The notes under the pieces: generated by a model | Databases searched by the model: none | The model's input: only the letters and a program-made list of their open reading frames with translations | Told to the model about the DNA's origin: nothing | Program-made: the position numbers and the translations under genes | Source of the DNA: Linderina pennispora | Taxonomy: Eukaryota; Kickxellomycota; Kickxellomycetes; Kickxellales; Kickxellaceae | Length of the DNA stretch: 64,000 nt | Assembly: GCF_002104995.1 (NCBI RefSeq) | Contig: NW_024468250.1 | Location: forward strand, 1,426,001-1,490,000 | Reading direction: 5' to 3' | In this document: positions 53,637 through 61,889 of the stretch, one piece after another | Position numbering within the stretch: position 1 is the first letter of the stretch | Layout of the letters: every line of letters starts with the position of its first letter

Positions 53637-54720
53637 TCTAGTGCATTTATAAATGAGGTGGGGAAGGGGAAATTAGGTAAGTGAAAACAAAGGGAGCAAG
53701 GCACATTAATGTGCCGAGGGGATAGTTGAGCCTGTGCTTCTTTTTAGCCTTCTATCTTATGCATGACGCTGCTGCATGTTGGGGACGGCGATCACTTTTC
53801 TGTGCCCAAACCTGCCATTCGCTGGCTTCAAGCACGTGGTTCACGTGTGCCATGCTGTTCTGAACCCAATTCGTGCCTGTTGCTCTGAGAGCGAATCGAG
53901 AACGCTACATTTGGCTTGATATCATCCACTCGCTCTCGTTTTGATCACCCGGCTGGCGGAGAATGCATAATCTCTGCCGCGTTCACACCGCAATGGATCA
54001 CTTTTTTCTAGCTGTTATCCTTATATTCGCGTTTTCAATATGCAAAATGGTTTCTAAAGATAAAAGTCTTGGCGGCTAGGATCTTCATACTGTTGCAGCT
54101 GTCAATAGGATCGTCATGCTATTGCAGCGGCCATCACACCAAGTTACCCCAACACAGTTCGGCTCGGGCCGCAGCAGTGAGCAGTGTCCCTGGCCACCCA
54201 ACCAGGAATGCCCCCAGCGATATGCCAACAGCTGCGATACTCATCACTCGTATGTGAGGTGCGAGGATTATAAGTTTTTGGCATGCGTGGTGGGGTTTAA
54301 AATATGATGTTTACTTGTAGAAGTAAAAGGAAATTACAGAGACGTGAGGATGGCATACATAGTGGCTGTAGCATGAGCCCCTTGGATCTTAGGATCGAGG
54401 CACACATGCTCCGATCACATACTGTTGTTCCTCAGAGGTCCGAGTCAGAGTTATCACCATTGTCAGCCGGACCAGAGCATCCGTTATGCTGCGCTTGACC
54501 TTGAACGAGATCACTGGTGCTAGTGCCCAGGCCTGGAAAAGCAACATATTAACTATAGCTCATATTTATATGTGGATAAAGATACTGAGCACAAACAGTG
54601 AAATATAGTGTTTGTGGTTCCCTGCAACATCATGACTGCTCCTAGAAACACATTTTCTGACCCGCAGTCAACAATGGCTCCTGTATGCCCATATTTGGGC
54701 ACTGCCTACCTATATACACA

Positions 54721-55014
54721 GGAGGTCATTCACAATTACTAAACTAAGTAAAAAAAATATTTAGAGCTTATAAAACTTTTTGTTCTTTTGTTTTTTTTGA
54801 GCTTCTATGAAACCCCCATTGGCATCCTGAAAAATTTCAGTTAATACACAATTAATATGCTTCTACTGAGATAGAGGCTGGGTCATAAGAAATAAACTGA
54901 AATTTTTCAGGATGCCAATGGGGGTTTTGTAGAAGCGCAAAAATAATAAAAGTGCAAAAAGTATTAGAAGATTTAAATATTTATTACCCAGTTTAGTAAT
55001 TGTGAATGACCTCC
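54721..55014. mobile_element. MITE-like inverted-repeat (fold-back) element
   Basis: Left arm 54721-54842 and right arm 54895-55014 are inverted copies of about 120 bp around a 52-bp loop. Outer ends read GGAGGTCATTCACAATTACT on the left and its complement on the right. The inner ~32 bp (ACCCCCATTGGCATCCTGAA and beyond) are essentially perfect; the middle of the arms has drifted. No transposase frame lies inside. I cannot define a target-site duplication: the flanks are ATACACA and ATACTGG. It is probably a non-autonomous DNA transposon relic with long terminal inverted repeats; its transcript would fold into a long hairpin. Confidence 0.7.
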
Positions 55015-55771
55015 ATACTGGAAAGAGAACACTATTTATAATTATAGGGATGAGGCTATAAAGCAAGTATTAACCTGTTCAACTACTAGCTATGTGATGA
55101 GCCCCCAGTACTGAGCTGGTATCAGTTGAGAAGCTATAGAGCCCTTAATTGCATGGCCATATACTCATTTATATAGCATCAGCACAATGGTATGCATATG
55201 CTATATAAATCTAATTGTGGAATTCAAGTTGAACATACAATATCTAGGGTCTAGATACTAAGGTATTCATAACTTTTTCTAACCCTTCTTAATGCTCTTC
55301 TGACCTCTGGACAATATGTCAATAGAAGCCCACAGCTGATGGTGCTAGAATTAAAGAACCAGATAGTTCTATTGGTTTCAGAATTGTTGCCAATACCCAG
55401 GTCTCAGGGTAAAAGCAGAGTGATGTATTTGCACAAGAAAATCTAGTTATAATAAACTGTGAGCATAAATGCCCCATATGTTGCAGCTGTTCTGGCATTG
55501 CCAGGGTGTGACTGGAGTGACATATGCGGCAACACAACCTGCTCTCCAAGCCCTTTGTTGCTCTCCAGTATCCTCTAAACCTCGCATTGCAAAATAATTA
55601 ACACCAGCTTCTCTTTCCAGCCTTTCTTCCACAGGTACATGGCTAAAGAAGCCTCCTTCTAAGAGGAAGCCATACCCAGCAGTATGCTGTTCCCTTTGGC
55701 CAGACAGCTCACATCTGCTACTGTCTGTGAGCTGCTAGACTACAAATACCCAGATGAATAGTGTCTTCTAC

Positions 55772-55822
55772 CCCGGCTGCGCGCCGGGCTTAGCTGGTCG
55801 GCCCAACCACCGAGTGGTGGGC
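55772..55822. other. Pair of stable GC-rich hairpins
   Basis: CCCGGC-TGCGC-GCCGGG at 55772-55788, then a second stem at 55801-55822 (GCCCAACCAC / GTGGTGGGC, loop CGA, one bulge). They stand out as GC-rich in an AT-rich gap, about 170 nt before the Pmp3-like gene. This could be part of a structured RNA, a SINE-like relic or a terminator-like element; no known family fits. Confidence 0.3.
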
Positions 55823-55992
55823 AGTCTGGTGGTTAGCGAATAGCCCATTTATGCGATGATGATCACGAGACATGCACCATTCTGGCCGCAAACCGGCTGT
55901 GTGCCAAGCAAAAAGGAAAAGCTGCGTCTTTGCGCACTTTGCGATATTCCTCTACTCCACTCTTTTGCAATTCGTTTTTATTTTTCAGTGAA

Positions 55993-56319
55993 ATGTGCTC
56001 TTGCCCTGACTTTCTTCTAATTCTCCTGAGCGTGATATTCCCGCCACTGGGCGCGCTGCTGCGGCGCGGGTGCGGGGCGGACTTCCTCATAAACATTGGT
56101 CTGACAATGCTGGGGTACATTCCGGGTCTAATTCACGCATGGTACCTGATCTGCAAGTACCCGGCAGACGAGTACGAAATGCTGGTGGACGACTCCGACT
56201 ACTCGCACCACCACCACGTGGTGGTTATTAGCCATGAGCGGACGCCTGTGGCTGGTCCGTCGGCACCGGCCACGGACAACCAGCAGCAGCCGCCGCCATA
56301 CTCTGCGATTCCCAAGTAA
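55993..56319 (+). CDS. Pmp3/UPF0057-family small membrane proteolipid
   Basis: 108-aa plasma-membrane proteolipid of the Pmp3/stress-induced hydrophobic peptide family, which in yeast affects membrane potential and salt tolerance. Two hydrophobic segments carry the family motifs: [20 protein letters not shown] and [20 protein letters not shown] followed by WYL. Pmp3 itself is about 55 aa; here a hydrophilic C-terminal tail is added ([32 protein letters not shown]), with a PPPY motif of the kind recognised by WW-domain ubiquitin ligases such as Rsp5. The start at 55993 ([12 protein letters not shown]) is preferred over an upstream in-frame codon at 55930. The tail motif suggests ubiquitin-dependent trafficking, by inference. 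Confidence 0.88.
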   Translation: MCSCPDFLLILLSVIFPPLGALLRRGCGADFLINIGLTMLGYIPGLIHAWYLICKYPADEYEMLVDDSDYSHHHHVVVISHERTPVAGPSAPATDNQQQPPPYSAIPK

Positions 56320-57119
56320 ACCTGCTCTTTATTTCTTGAACGTGAAACATGACAGAATTTATTGGTACAAGAAAACGTGAAAGAGCTAGTGAGGGATGAA
56401 AGATTTTGTTGCCTAATGCGAGTAGATGAATGGTGGTGTTTTTCTCGGTTTACCATAAAGAGATATGCATGAAAGACAAGGGCGGGAGGTATAAGCGTCA
56501 GTCTAAAACCGTGATAGAATTTTCATCGGTCATGAACACCGTCCTGTCAGAGACGGCTCCGGTGAAGAGATTCATTTGAACATCATCCGCAAAAATACCA
56601 TTCCCAGGTTTTCACGCATATCCTGAAAAGTAGATGAGAAGAGGGGGTGGGGAATACCTGGAGAAGTGAGCCCCGTTGAGGTAACTACCCAGATGGATAG
56701 CCAACCGCATAACTGTGCTATGACGAACAGGACGCCCGATCCCAAAAACCCTCTGCCAGATTGGTGCGAACAGCGCCCACTGAAGCTCCGCCAAGGCATC
56801 TTTGCTTCCCAGAGCGAACCCCGGAGGAGCGCTGAACGCGGAATCTATAGGCATAGCGGTTAGTAAAACAGGAGGGGCGTCAATTACCTAATTACAGGCG
56901 GCACTTTCTGCCCAGGGTCCGGGGACTTTCACCCAAAGCCAAGAGATAAGTAGACATCGGCCGGTGAGGCCGCTGCTGACTTTGTGTGTGAGGCTTCGAT
57001 AAAGTGTAAAAATAAGCGGTTCTTCCAAAAAGTATTCCCAAGGAGAAGCAAAAGCCAGCAAGAGGCATTTCGCCAATTTATAGGCAGGGGCGGCTGAGGA
57101 AAAATTTTCTTCGCTTGAT
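56320..57119. other. 0.8 kb convergent intergenic region
   Basis: 3' flanks of the Pmp3-like and COA4 genes. Short frames at 56572-56854 on the minus strand have no recognisable features. No RNA gene found. Confidence 0.45.
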
Positions 57120-57326
57120 TTAATTCTGGTGCTGGAAGCGCTGCATGCATTTCTTGAAGGCCAGCATTTCCTTGGCGCATTGGCGCCAGTCGCCGGTGTC
57201 GGCGTGGCAGATCAGCAGGCGCTCGTTCTGCTCGAAGCAGCCGGTGCGCTTAATGCGCTTGTCCCACTCGTCGTCGTCGCCGTCGTTCTGGGCGGTCGGT
57301 GTAGCGTGCTTGTTTGGATCAGCCAT
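57120..57326 (-). CDS. COA4: COA4-like cytochrome c oxidase assembly factor (twin CX9C)
   Basis: Small intermembrane-space protein imported through the Mia40 disulfide relay and needed for cytochrome c oxidase assembly. 68 aa with a twin CX9C motif: Cys30-x9-Cys40 and Cys50-x9-Cys60 (TGCFEQNERLLIC, DWRQCAKEMLAFKKC). DDEWDKRIKRTGC and DWRQC...AFKKCM match COA4. Start chosen at 57326 (MADPNKHATP), which leaves a 165-bp divergent promoter to the chromodomain gene. An in-frame ATG at 57416 would add 30 residues that look like a mitochondrial presequence (MRVWLASRAATAGAVGIAGK), unusual for a Mia40 substrate. The assignment to COA4 rather than another CX9C protein rests on the DWRQC block. Confidence 0.85.
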   Translation of the reverse strand: MADPNKHATPTAQNDGDDDEWDKRIKRTGCFEQNERLLICHADTGDWRQCAKEMLAFKKCMQRFQHQN

Positions 57327-57491
57327 GGTGTTTAGAGCAGAAATTTTATATCCGAGTTTGCCCGCAATACCCACAGCGCCTGCAGTGGCGGCGCGAGATG
57401 CGAGCCAGACGCGCATGTATGGGTGAGGTTGGAAAATACAAACCTGTGTCCGCCAAGCTCTCTTACCTTCAGTCTAATGTTATTTGGACTA

Positions 57492-57980
57492 ATGCCAGCA
57501 ATTACAGAGCCTCCAATGACAAGTGACATACAAGACGCCTCGGCGATCATCCAGCACCGGGTGGTAGGCGACGCGGTTGAATACAAGGTTGCATGGGCCG
57601 ACGGCGCCCACACCTGGGAGCCCAGCTCCAGCCTGGCAGACAGCCCGGAGGGGCTAGCGCAGTACTGGCGCGACCACATAACAAGCAACCCAACAGCGCG
57701 GTATTTCGACCGGGATGCGCTGCAGGTGAGCAAGCCAAAACCGCTGAAGCGGCGGGCGAAGCCGGAGCTGACGCCCGAGGTCGACAAGATGGCGCGGATC
57801 AAGGGCACGCAGCAGCGCAAGGAGCTGGCGCGTTCCCGTGCGGCCATGCAGAAGCCGGCTGTGGTGAGCACGTCGAAGCCGCCGCCTGCCACAGCTCAGC
57901 GCAGCAGGGAAGCGAATAATGTACCAACAAAGCCGCCGCTCAAGCAGACCGCGCGCAAGTCCATGGGCAGGCGGGTATAG
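57492..57980 (+). CDS. Small chromodomain protein
   Basis: A 162-aa frame. Residues ~14-60 form a chromodomain: IIQHRVVGDAVEYKVAWADG then HTWEPSSSLADSPEGLAQYW, with aromatic-cage candidates in AVEYKVAW and HTWEP. The rest is a basic, Pro/Lys/Arg-rich tail (KPKPLKRRAKPELTPEVDKM, KQTARKSMGRRV) with no second domain. Interestingly KQTARKS near the C-terminus is identical to the histone H3 N-terminal stretch around Lys4-Lys9. Start uncertain: ATGs at 57477, 57492 and 57516 are all in frame; 57516 gives 154 aa. Probably a chromatin reader; no orthologue identified. Confidence 0.7.
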   Translation: MPAITEPPMTSDIQDASAIIQHRVVGDAVEYKVAWADGAHTWEPSSSLADSPEGLAQYWRDHITSNPTARYFDRDALQVSKPKPLKRRAKPELTPEVDKMARIKGTQQRKELARSRAAMQKPAVVSTSKPPPATAQRSREANNVPTKPPLKQTARKSMGRRV

Positions 57981-58059
57981 GGTTTTTTTTAGGTTCCTGG
58001 TTTTTTTTTTTTTTTTCAGGTCTCTACTGCACAGCTCAATTTATTTGTTTTTTCTGCAA

Positions 58060-59205
58060 ATGCAAACTCCAAATTCGGGAGAGGAAATGGACGGGCAAAG
58101 CGCGAAGCGTCTGCGGCTTGATGGCAGCGCTGAGCAGGAAGCGAACTCATTGACGCTGGCAGGGATCGTGGAGCAGGCGAAGGACGAGTGCGTGCCGATG
58201 TCCCCAGCATCGACCAGCTCACGGGCAAAGAGCTATGTGTGCGACGAGTGCGGCAAGGCGTTTACGCGGCCATGCAAGCTAGAGGAGCACAGCCACATGC
58301 ATACCGGCGCCCGCCCCTACGCCTGCCCCTTCCCGGGCTGCACCAAGACATACATGCGCGACACGCACCTGGCTGTCCACACCCGCACGCACTCACCGGC
58401 GCTCCGCCACAAGTACCAGTGCTCGCTCTGCCCCAAGGGCTTCGCGACCAACCAGCATCTGAAGCGACACATGCGAACCCACGAAACACCCAAGCCCTTC
58501 GCCTGCACCTCCTGCCCAATGGCGTTTGCCAAGAAGAGCCAGCTTCATGTCCACACAAGCAAGCATACGGGCGAGCCGCCCTACAAGTGCAGCGAGTGTG
58601 GCCATGGCTACATGCACCCGTCGCAGCTGAAGCGGCACCGGATGAAGCACTCGACACAAGACACGTATCGGTGCGCGGTAGGTGCCTGTACGCAGACGTT
58701 TGTGACGTGGTCGGCGCTGCAGACACATATGAAGTCCCACAAGCCGGAGCCGATTGCCTGCGCTGAGTGCCATGAGGAGTTCAAGAAGCGGCACCAGCTG
58801 ACAGCCCATATGCGTAAATGCCATGGCGATACGTCGGTGCTGGTGTGTCCGTACGACGAGTGTGGGCGGCTCTATAGCGACGCAAAGGGGCTGAACGCAC
58901 ATGTATCCGCTGTGCACTTGGGCCGCGCGCGCTTTGCCTGCACACACCCGGGATGCAACAAATCGTATGTCTACAAGCACTCGCTACACAACCATGTCGC
59001 CAAGGCGCATGGCGACGGGCCGAAAGACGAGCTGAAAAAGACACCGCGCACGCCCGCCAGCCTGGTAGACGTGCTGACTGGCGCCGCATACAGCAACCCC
59101 GAGATCTCCGGGCGTACCTATATGTGCCCCATTGCAGGGTGTCCATTCCAGTTCAAGCGCCAGGCCGACCTCGCCAAGCACCTAGCGCACATCCACCACA
59201 TGTGA
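58060..59205 (+). CDS. TFIIIA-like C2H2 zinc-finger protein
   Basis: 381-aa protein with ten C2H2 fingers: nine in a nearly continuous array from about residue 60 (YVCDECGKAFTRPCKLEEHS, YACPFPGCTKTYMRDTHLAV, ... CTHPGCNKSYVYKHSLHNH) and a tenth at the very end (YMCPIAGCPFQFKRQADLAK) after a ~40-residue linker. Nine fingers with repeated PxPGCxKxY/F units and an interrupted finger arrangement are typical of transcription factor IIIA, which binds the internal control region of 5S rRNA genes and 5S rRNA. The start at 58060 follows a T-rich leader; an in-frame ATG at 58090 is also possible. It lies 79 bp after the chromodomain gene on the same strand. TFIIIA is the best fit; another polydactyl factor is possible. 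Confidence 0.75.
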   Translation: MQTPNSGEEMDGQSAKRLRLDGSAEQEANSLTLAGIVEQAKDECVPMSPASTSSRAKSYVCDECGKAFTRPCKLEEHSHMHTGARPYACPFPGCTKTYMRDTHLAVHTRTHSPALRHKYQCSLCPKGFATNQHLKRHMRTHETPKPFACTSCPMAFAKKSQLHVHTSKHTGEPPYKCSECGHGYMHPSQLKRHRMKHSTQDTYRCAVGACTQTFVTWSALQTHMKSHKPEPIACAECHEEFKKRHQLTAHMRKCHGDTSVLVCPYDECGRLYSDAKGLNAHVSAVHLGRARFACTHPGCNKSYVYKHSLHNHVAKAHGDGPKDELKKTPRTPASLVDVLTGAAYSNPEISGRTYMCPIAGCPFQFKRQADLAKHLAHIHHM

Positions 59206-59216
59206 TAAGAAGTTTT

Positions 59217-59224
59217 TGTAAATA
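59217..59224 (+). promoter_or_regulatory. Possible PUF-binding element in the TFIIIA-like 3' UTR
   Basis: TGTAAATA, matching UGUANAUA, begins 12 nt after the TFIIIA-like stop codon. The PUF protein at 4077-7289 has the residue code for this site. An 8-mer with one free position is expected by chance in a few places per window. Confidence 0.35.
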
Positions 59225-59231
59225 GTACTGT

Positions 59232-60248
59232 TTACTGCAGAATCTGCCGAATAGCCTTGGCCACCTTGGCCGCATTGAACTCGAGTAGACTCTGCTGCTT
59301 GACCACCGCTGACGGCCCCAGGCACAGCAGCGACAGCTCCAGATTGACCTGGTACATGAACAGCCGCATGTTCGTGTCCATGGTCACCACCGTGCGCTGC
59401 ATCACCACCTCGTCGTCGCGCTCCGGTCCGAGCCCCGCACACAGCATAGAAATGTCGCCAATCGTATCGATGGTCTTGCACGCAAACTGGTACAGTTGCG
59501 GGTCGGTCGGCGATGAGTCGGTTGCCAGGTAGATTTTGGAGCGCACGTCCAGCAGAAACACCTTATCGAGGCTCGACTTTGAGCAGAACGAGTTCAGAAG
59601 GCTCTCCAGGTAGTCGCACCGCGGCACCATCCGCAGCGACACGCGGCTCATGGCCTCGCGGATCGTCTCTGTGAACACCGTGGTCAGGAAAAACTGCACG
59701 TTCGACGAGTCCAGGCTCTCAAACCCCATGTTCTTCAGCACCCGCTGCTGAATCCCCTGCTGCGTCTCCATCTTCAGCTCCTCGCTCAGCCCGTCGATCT
59801 TGTGGATAAACACATTCACCGGTAGCGCCGGGTTCGCCGCCAATGCCACGCGGATCAGCGCCAGGAGCTCTGCTAGCGACTTGCCCGCCTCGTTCTGCGC
59901 GTCAATCACGTACACCAGCGATGTGTTTGGGCCCACGAATATCTCGGGGTCCGGCCCGCCCACGTCGGCCAGGTCCTCGATTCCAGGGAAGTCGTATACT
60001 GTGATCCCCGAAATCATATCGTAGGCTGTCCGCACCATCGTCGGCGGAATCAGCTGGTCCATCAGGTCATACGGGTTCTTGTCCTCAAAGATCAGCTGCA
60101 TGATGCATGTCTTGCCGCTGCGCGGCATCCCCATCACCAGGATCCGCCGGTCTGCCAGCGGCTCGCTGAGCTGGCTGCCCTGTGTCAGGTCCGTGTCCGA
60201 CATCGCCCCCATGCTGCCGTACGGGTCTGTTGCGTTGTATGAATTCAT
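59232..60248 (-). CDS. GTR2: Rag-family GTPase Gtr2/RagC
   Basis: RagC/D-type GTPase that pairs with Gtr1/RagA on the vacuole/lysosome and signals amino-acid sufficiency to TORC1. 338 aa, intact. G1 P-loop GMPRSGKT at 40-47, DFPG at 86-89 and HKID at 149-152, with FVGPNTSLVYVIDAQNE and FIHKIDGLSEELKMETQ matching RagC. The C-terminal roadblock-like half has LDKVFLLDVRSKIYLATDSS and PTDPQLYQFACKTIDTIGDI. The N-terminal ~30 residues are variable. The stop is 26 nt from the convergent TFIIIA-like stop, so the two mRNAs probably overlap at their 3' ends. Confidence 0.94.
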   Translation of the reverse strand: MNSYNATDPYGSMGAMSDTDLTQGSQLSEPLADRRILVMGMPRSGKTCIMQLIFEDKNPYDLMDQLIPPTMVRTAYDMISGITVYDFPGIEDLADVGGPDPEIFVGPNTSLVYVIDAQNEAGKSLAELLALIRVALAANPALPVNVFIHKIDGLSEELKMETQQGIQQRVLKNMGFESLDSSNVQFFLTTVFTETIREAMSRVSLRMVPRCDYLESLLNSFCSKSSLDKVFLLDVRSKIYLATDSSPTDPQLYQFACKTIDTIGDISMLCAGLGPERDDEVVMQRTVVTMDTNMRLFMYQVNLELSLLCLGPSAVVKQQSLLEFNAAKVAKAIRQILQ

Positions 60249-60413
60249 CAGAAATGCAACGATATGTAGAGGTGGTTGGAAAAGGCTGGCTAGGTAGTGA
60301 CGTGGTGCCTCCTACTCTTGCCCTCTTCATCCCACACGTGTCTTGACAGTTATTATGGATTACGACGAGTACAGTTTTTATTGCCCGCATCTCACTCAAA
60401 CAGCTAGCGCTTT

Positions 60414-61544
60414 CTACGAAATGGCCCTCCACCGCTTGGCGCACGTAAAGTCGTTCGCCCAGCCCTCCCCCGGATCGCACACACACGAGCCCCCCTCCTT
60501 GGACCCCTTCGGGCAGTGCGACATCGCCGGGTGGTAGTACCCGATATCCTCAAAGTAGTGCACCTGCGACTTTTGCAGAAACATCGCCACTGCAATCGAG
60601 TGGATCGGCGCATCGCCCCATCGCTCGTAGAAGAACCCGCCGGCGCGGTCCAGATAGTCAAAGTACGCCTGGTACGCCTCGCTGCGGTAGAACGACAAAT
60701 CCACAATCTCAAAGTTCGACCAGAAGTGGCACTTGGTATACGTATTGTCCTTGTTGCGCACCCAGTCCAGAATATTCTTGTCCGCCACGTACTGCGGGTT
60801 CTCCTTCATAAAGTCCACCGTTGTTTTCCACAGCGTGCGCACCGTCGGCTCGTACTCATCCGGCGCAATATTCCACCCGTACTTGAACCCGTGCTTCTTC
60901 ATGTACACGAACGGGTCGTAGTTGATATCGCAGTAGTAGTGCACCTCGGGCTCAATCCGCCAGTAGAACTCCAGGTCCCGCAGCAGCGGGTGCTTGTGGA
61001 TGAACCCGCTCTGGAACCGACACATGAACCGGTACGACTCGCTACCCCCCTTGATGTAGTTTGCTTTCTCCCGCTCCTCCTTCGCCCGCTGCTGGTCGAT
61101 CCACGCCGGATACCCCCACGTGCCTTCTTCCAGTGTCCCAAACTCCACCTTGGCCTTCGTCAGATCCCGGATCCCCTGCTTGAACTTTTCGGTAAACGGC
61201 TTGTCGTTCAGGAATATGTACGGGTAGTTGTACTTGTGGTTCCACCGGTCCTCCAGCTCCCGCACGCTCTTGCGCATGTCGTACAGGTCCTCGTTGCGCA
61301 CCAGCGCCACCAGTGCCGCCCGCACCGGCTTCTGCCCGTTCGGCGCGTAAATGCTGTCCTTTGTGCTGTTTCTGCTGAAATTGCCGGTCCAGCCCTCGTA
61401 GCTGTCGTCGCTGGCCCCCGGGCTGACCAGCCCGCGCGGCTCGCGCGACGCATACAGGACCGTGCCCATATGCAGAATCAAGCCAAATACGCCTATCACG
61501 CCAAGCAGCTTGGCCAGTGCTATAAGTCTCTTGGATGACAGCAT
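60414..61544 (-). CDS. GT15 alpha-1,2-mannosyltransferase (KRE2/MNT1/KTR family)
   Basis: Golgi type II membrane enzyme that extends O- and N-linked mannans using GDP-mannose and Mn2+. 376 aa, intact. Short cytosolic tail and signal-anchor (LIALAKLLGVIGVFGLILHM), a short stem, then the GT15 catalytic domain: RAALVALVRNEDLYDMRKSV, YPYIFLNDKPFTEKFKQGI, WGYPAWIDQ, MCRFQSGFIHKHPLLRDLEF, YWRIEPEVHYYCDINYDPF and NFEIVDLSFYRSEAYQAYFD followed by GGFFYERWGDAPIHSIA. The start at 61544 places the anchor at residues 6-30. Fungus-specific family; likely substrates include wall mannoproteins such as the GPI protein at 31383-32282, by inference. Confidence 0.94.
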   Translation of the reverse strand: MLSSKRLIALAKLLGVIGVFGLILHMGTVLYASREPRGLVSPGASDDSYEGWTGNFSRNSTKDSIYAPNGQKPVRAALVALVRNEDLYDMRKSVRELEDRWNHKYNYPYIFLNDKPFTEKFKQGIRDLTKAKVEFGTLEEGTWGYPAWIDQQRAKEEREKANYIKGGSESYRFMCRFQSGFIHKHPLLRDLEFYWRIEPEVHYYCDINYDPFVYMKKHGFKYGWNIAPDEYEPTVRTLWKTTVDFMKENPQYVADKNILDWVRNKDNTYTKCHFWSNFEIVDLSFYRSEAYQAYFDYLDRAGGFFYERWGDAPIHSIAVAMFLQKSQVHYFEDIGYYHPAMSHCPKGSKEGGSCVCDPGEGWANDFTCAKRWRAIS

Positions 61545-61889
61545 ATTCCTTTGTCTACAATAATAGAAAAACAGTTGGATGCAGAGACAAAGTGGGAAAT
61601 CCTCAGAGTCTGCGCCGGTGTGCTTGACCGTGTTTATGGAGGCTGGTGGCATGAGATCAGAGCTGTGGGCAAATCTAATTGGGCCATTGCCAAGAGCGTG
61701 CAAAAACAAGAAACCGTCCTGCGCGGAATGTTCCTGGCTCCTGTTTTGCGTCTTCTTGAACTGCCCCGATTATTTTTTTCCCTCCATTCCAGCCTCGCGC
61801 TCATATCACCTTCCGAGAAAATACAGTCCTGTTAACGACCCCCGGTCCTGGCTTTTAATTAATTTTATCTGCTCTGCTGCTACTACCAG
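61545..61889. other. Divergent promoter: GT15 mannosyltransferase / third CorA-like gene
   Basis: T/C-rich tracts lead into both genes; no TATA box or CCAAT box stands out. Confidence 0.45.

Larger units (their letters stand above)
53637..55992. other. 2.4 kb AT-rich gap with a hairpin element
   Basis: Longest gene-free interval in the window. It contains the ~294 bp inverted-repeat element at 54721-55014, two GC-rich hairpins at 55772-55822, and otherwise AT-rich sequence with scattered TATA-like words. Short frames (for example 54863-55066 minus) lie inside the inverted repeat and are not credible genes. Confidence 0.5.

Noticed and set aside
54863-55066. 67-codon hydrophobic minus-strand frame
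   Set aside because: Lies within the right arm and loop of the inverted-repeat element; AT-rich chance frame.
57416-57492. Bidirectional overlap of COA4 and the chromodomain gene through upstream in-frame codons
   Set aside because: Needs a GTG start for the chromodomain gene or the distal COA4 ATG; ordinary ATGs leave a normal divergent promoter.
60516-61538. 340-codon plus-strand frame opposite the GT15 mannosyltransferase
   Set aside because: Val/Leu/His-rich mirror of the real gene; no features.
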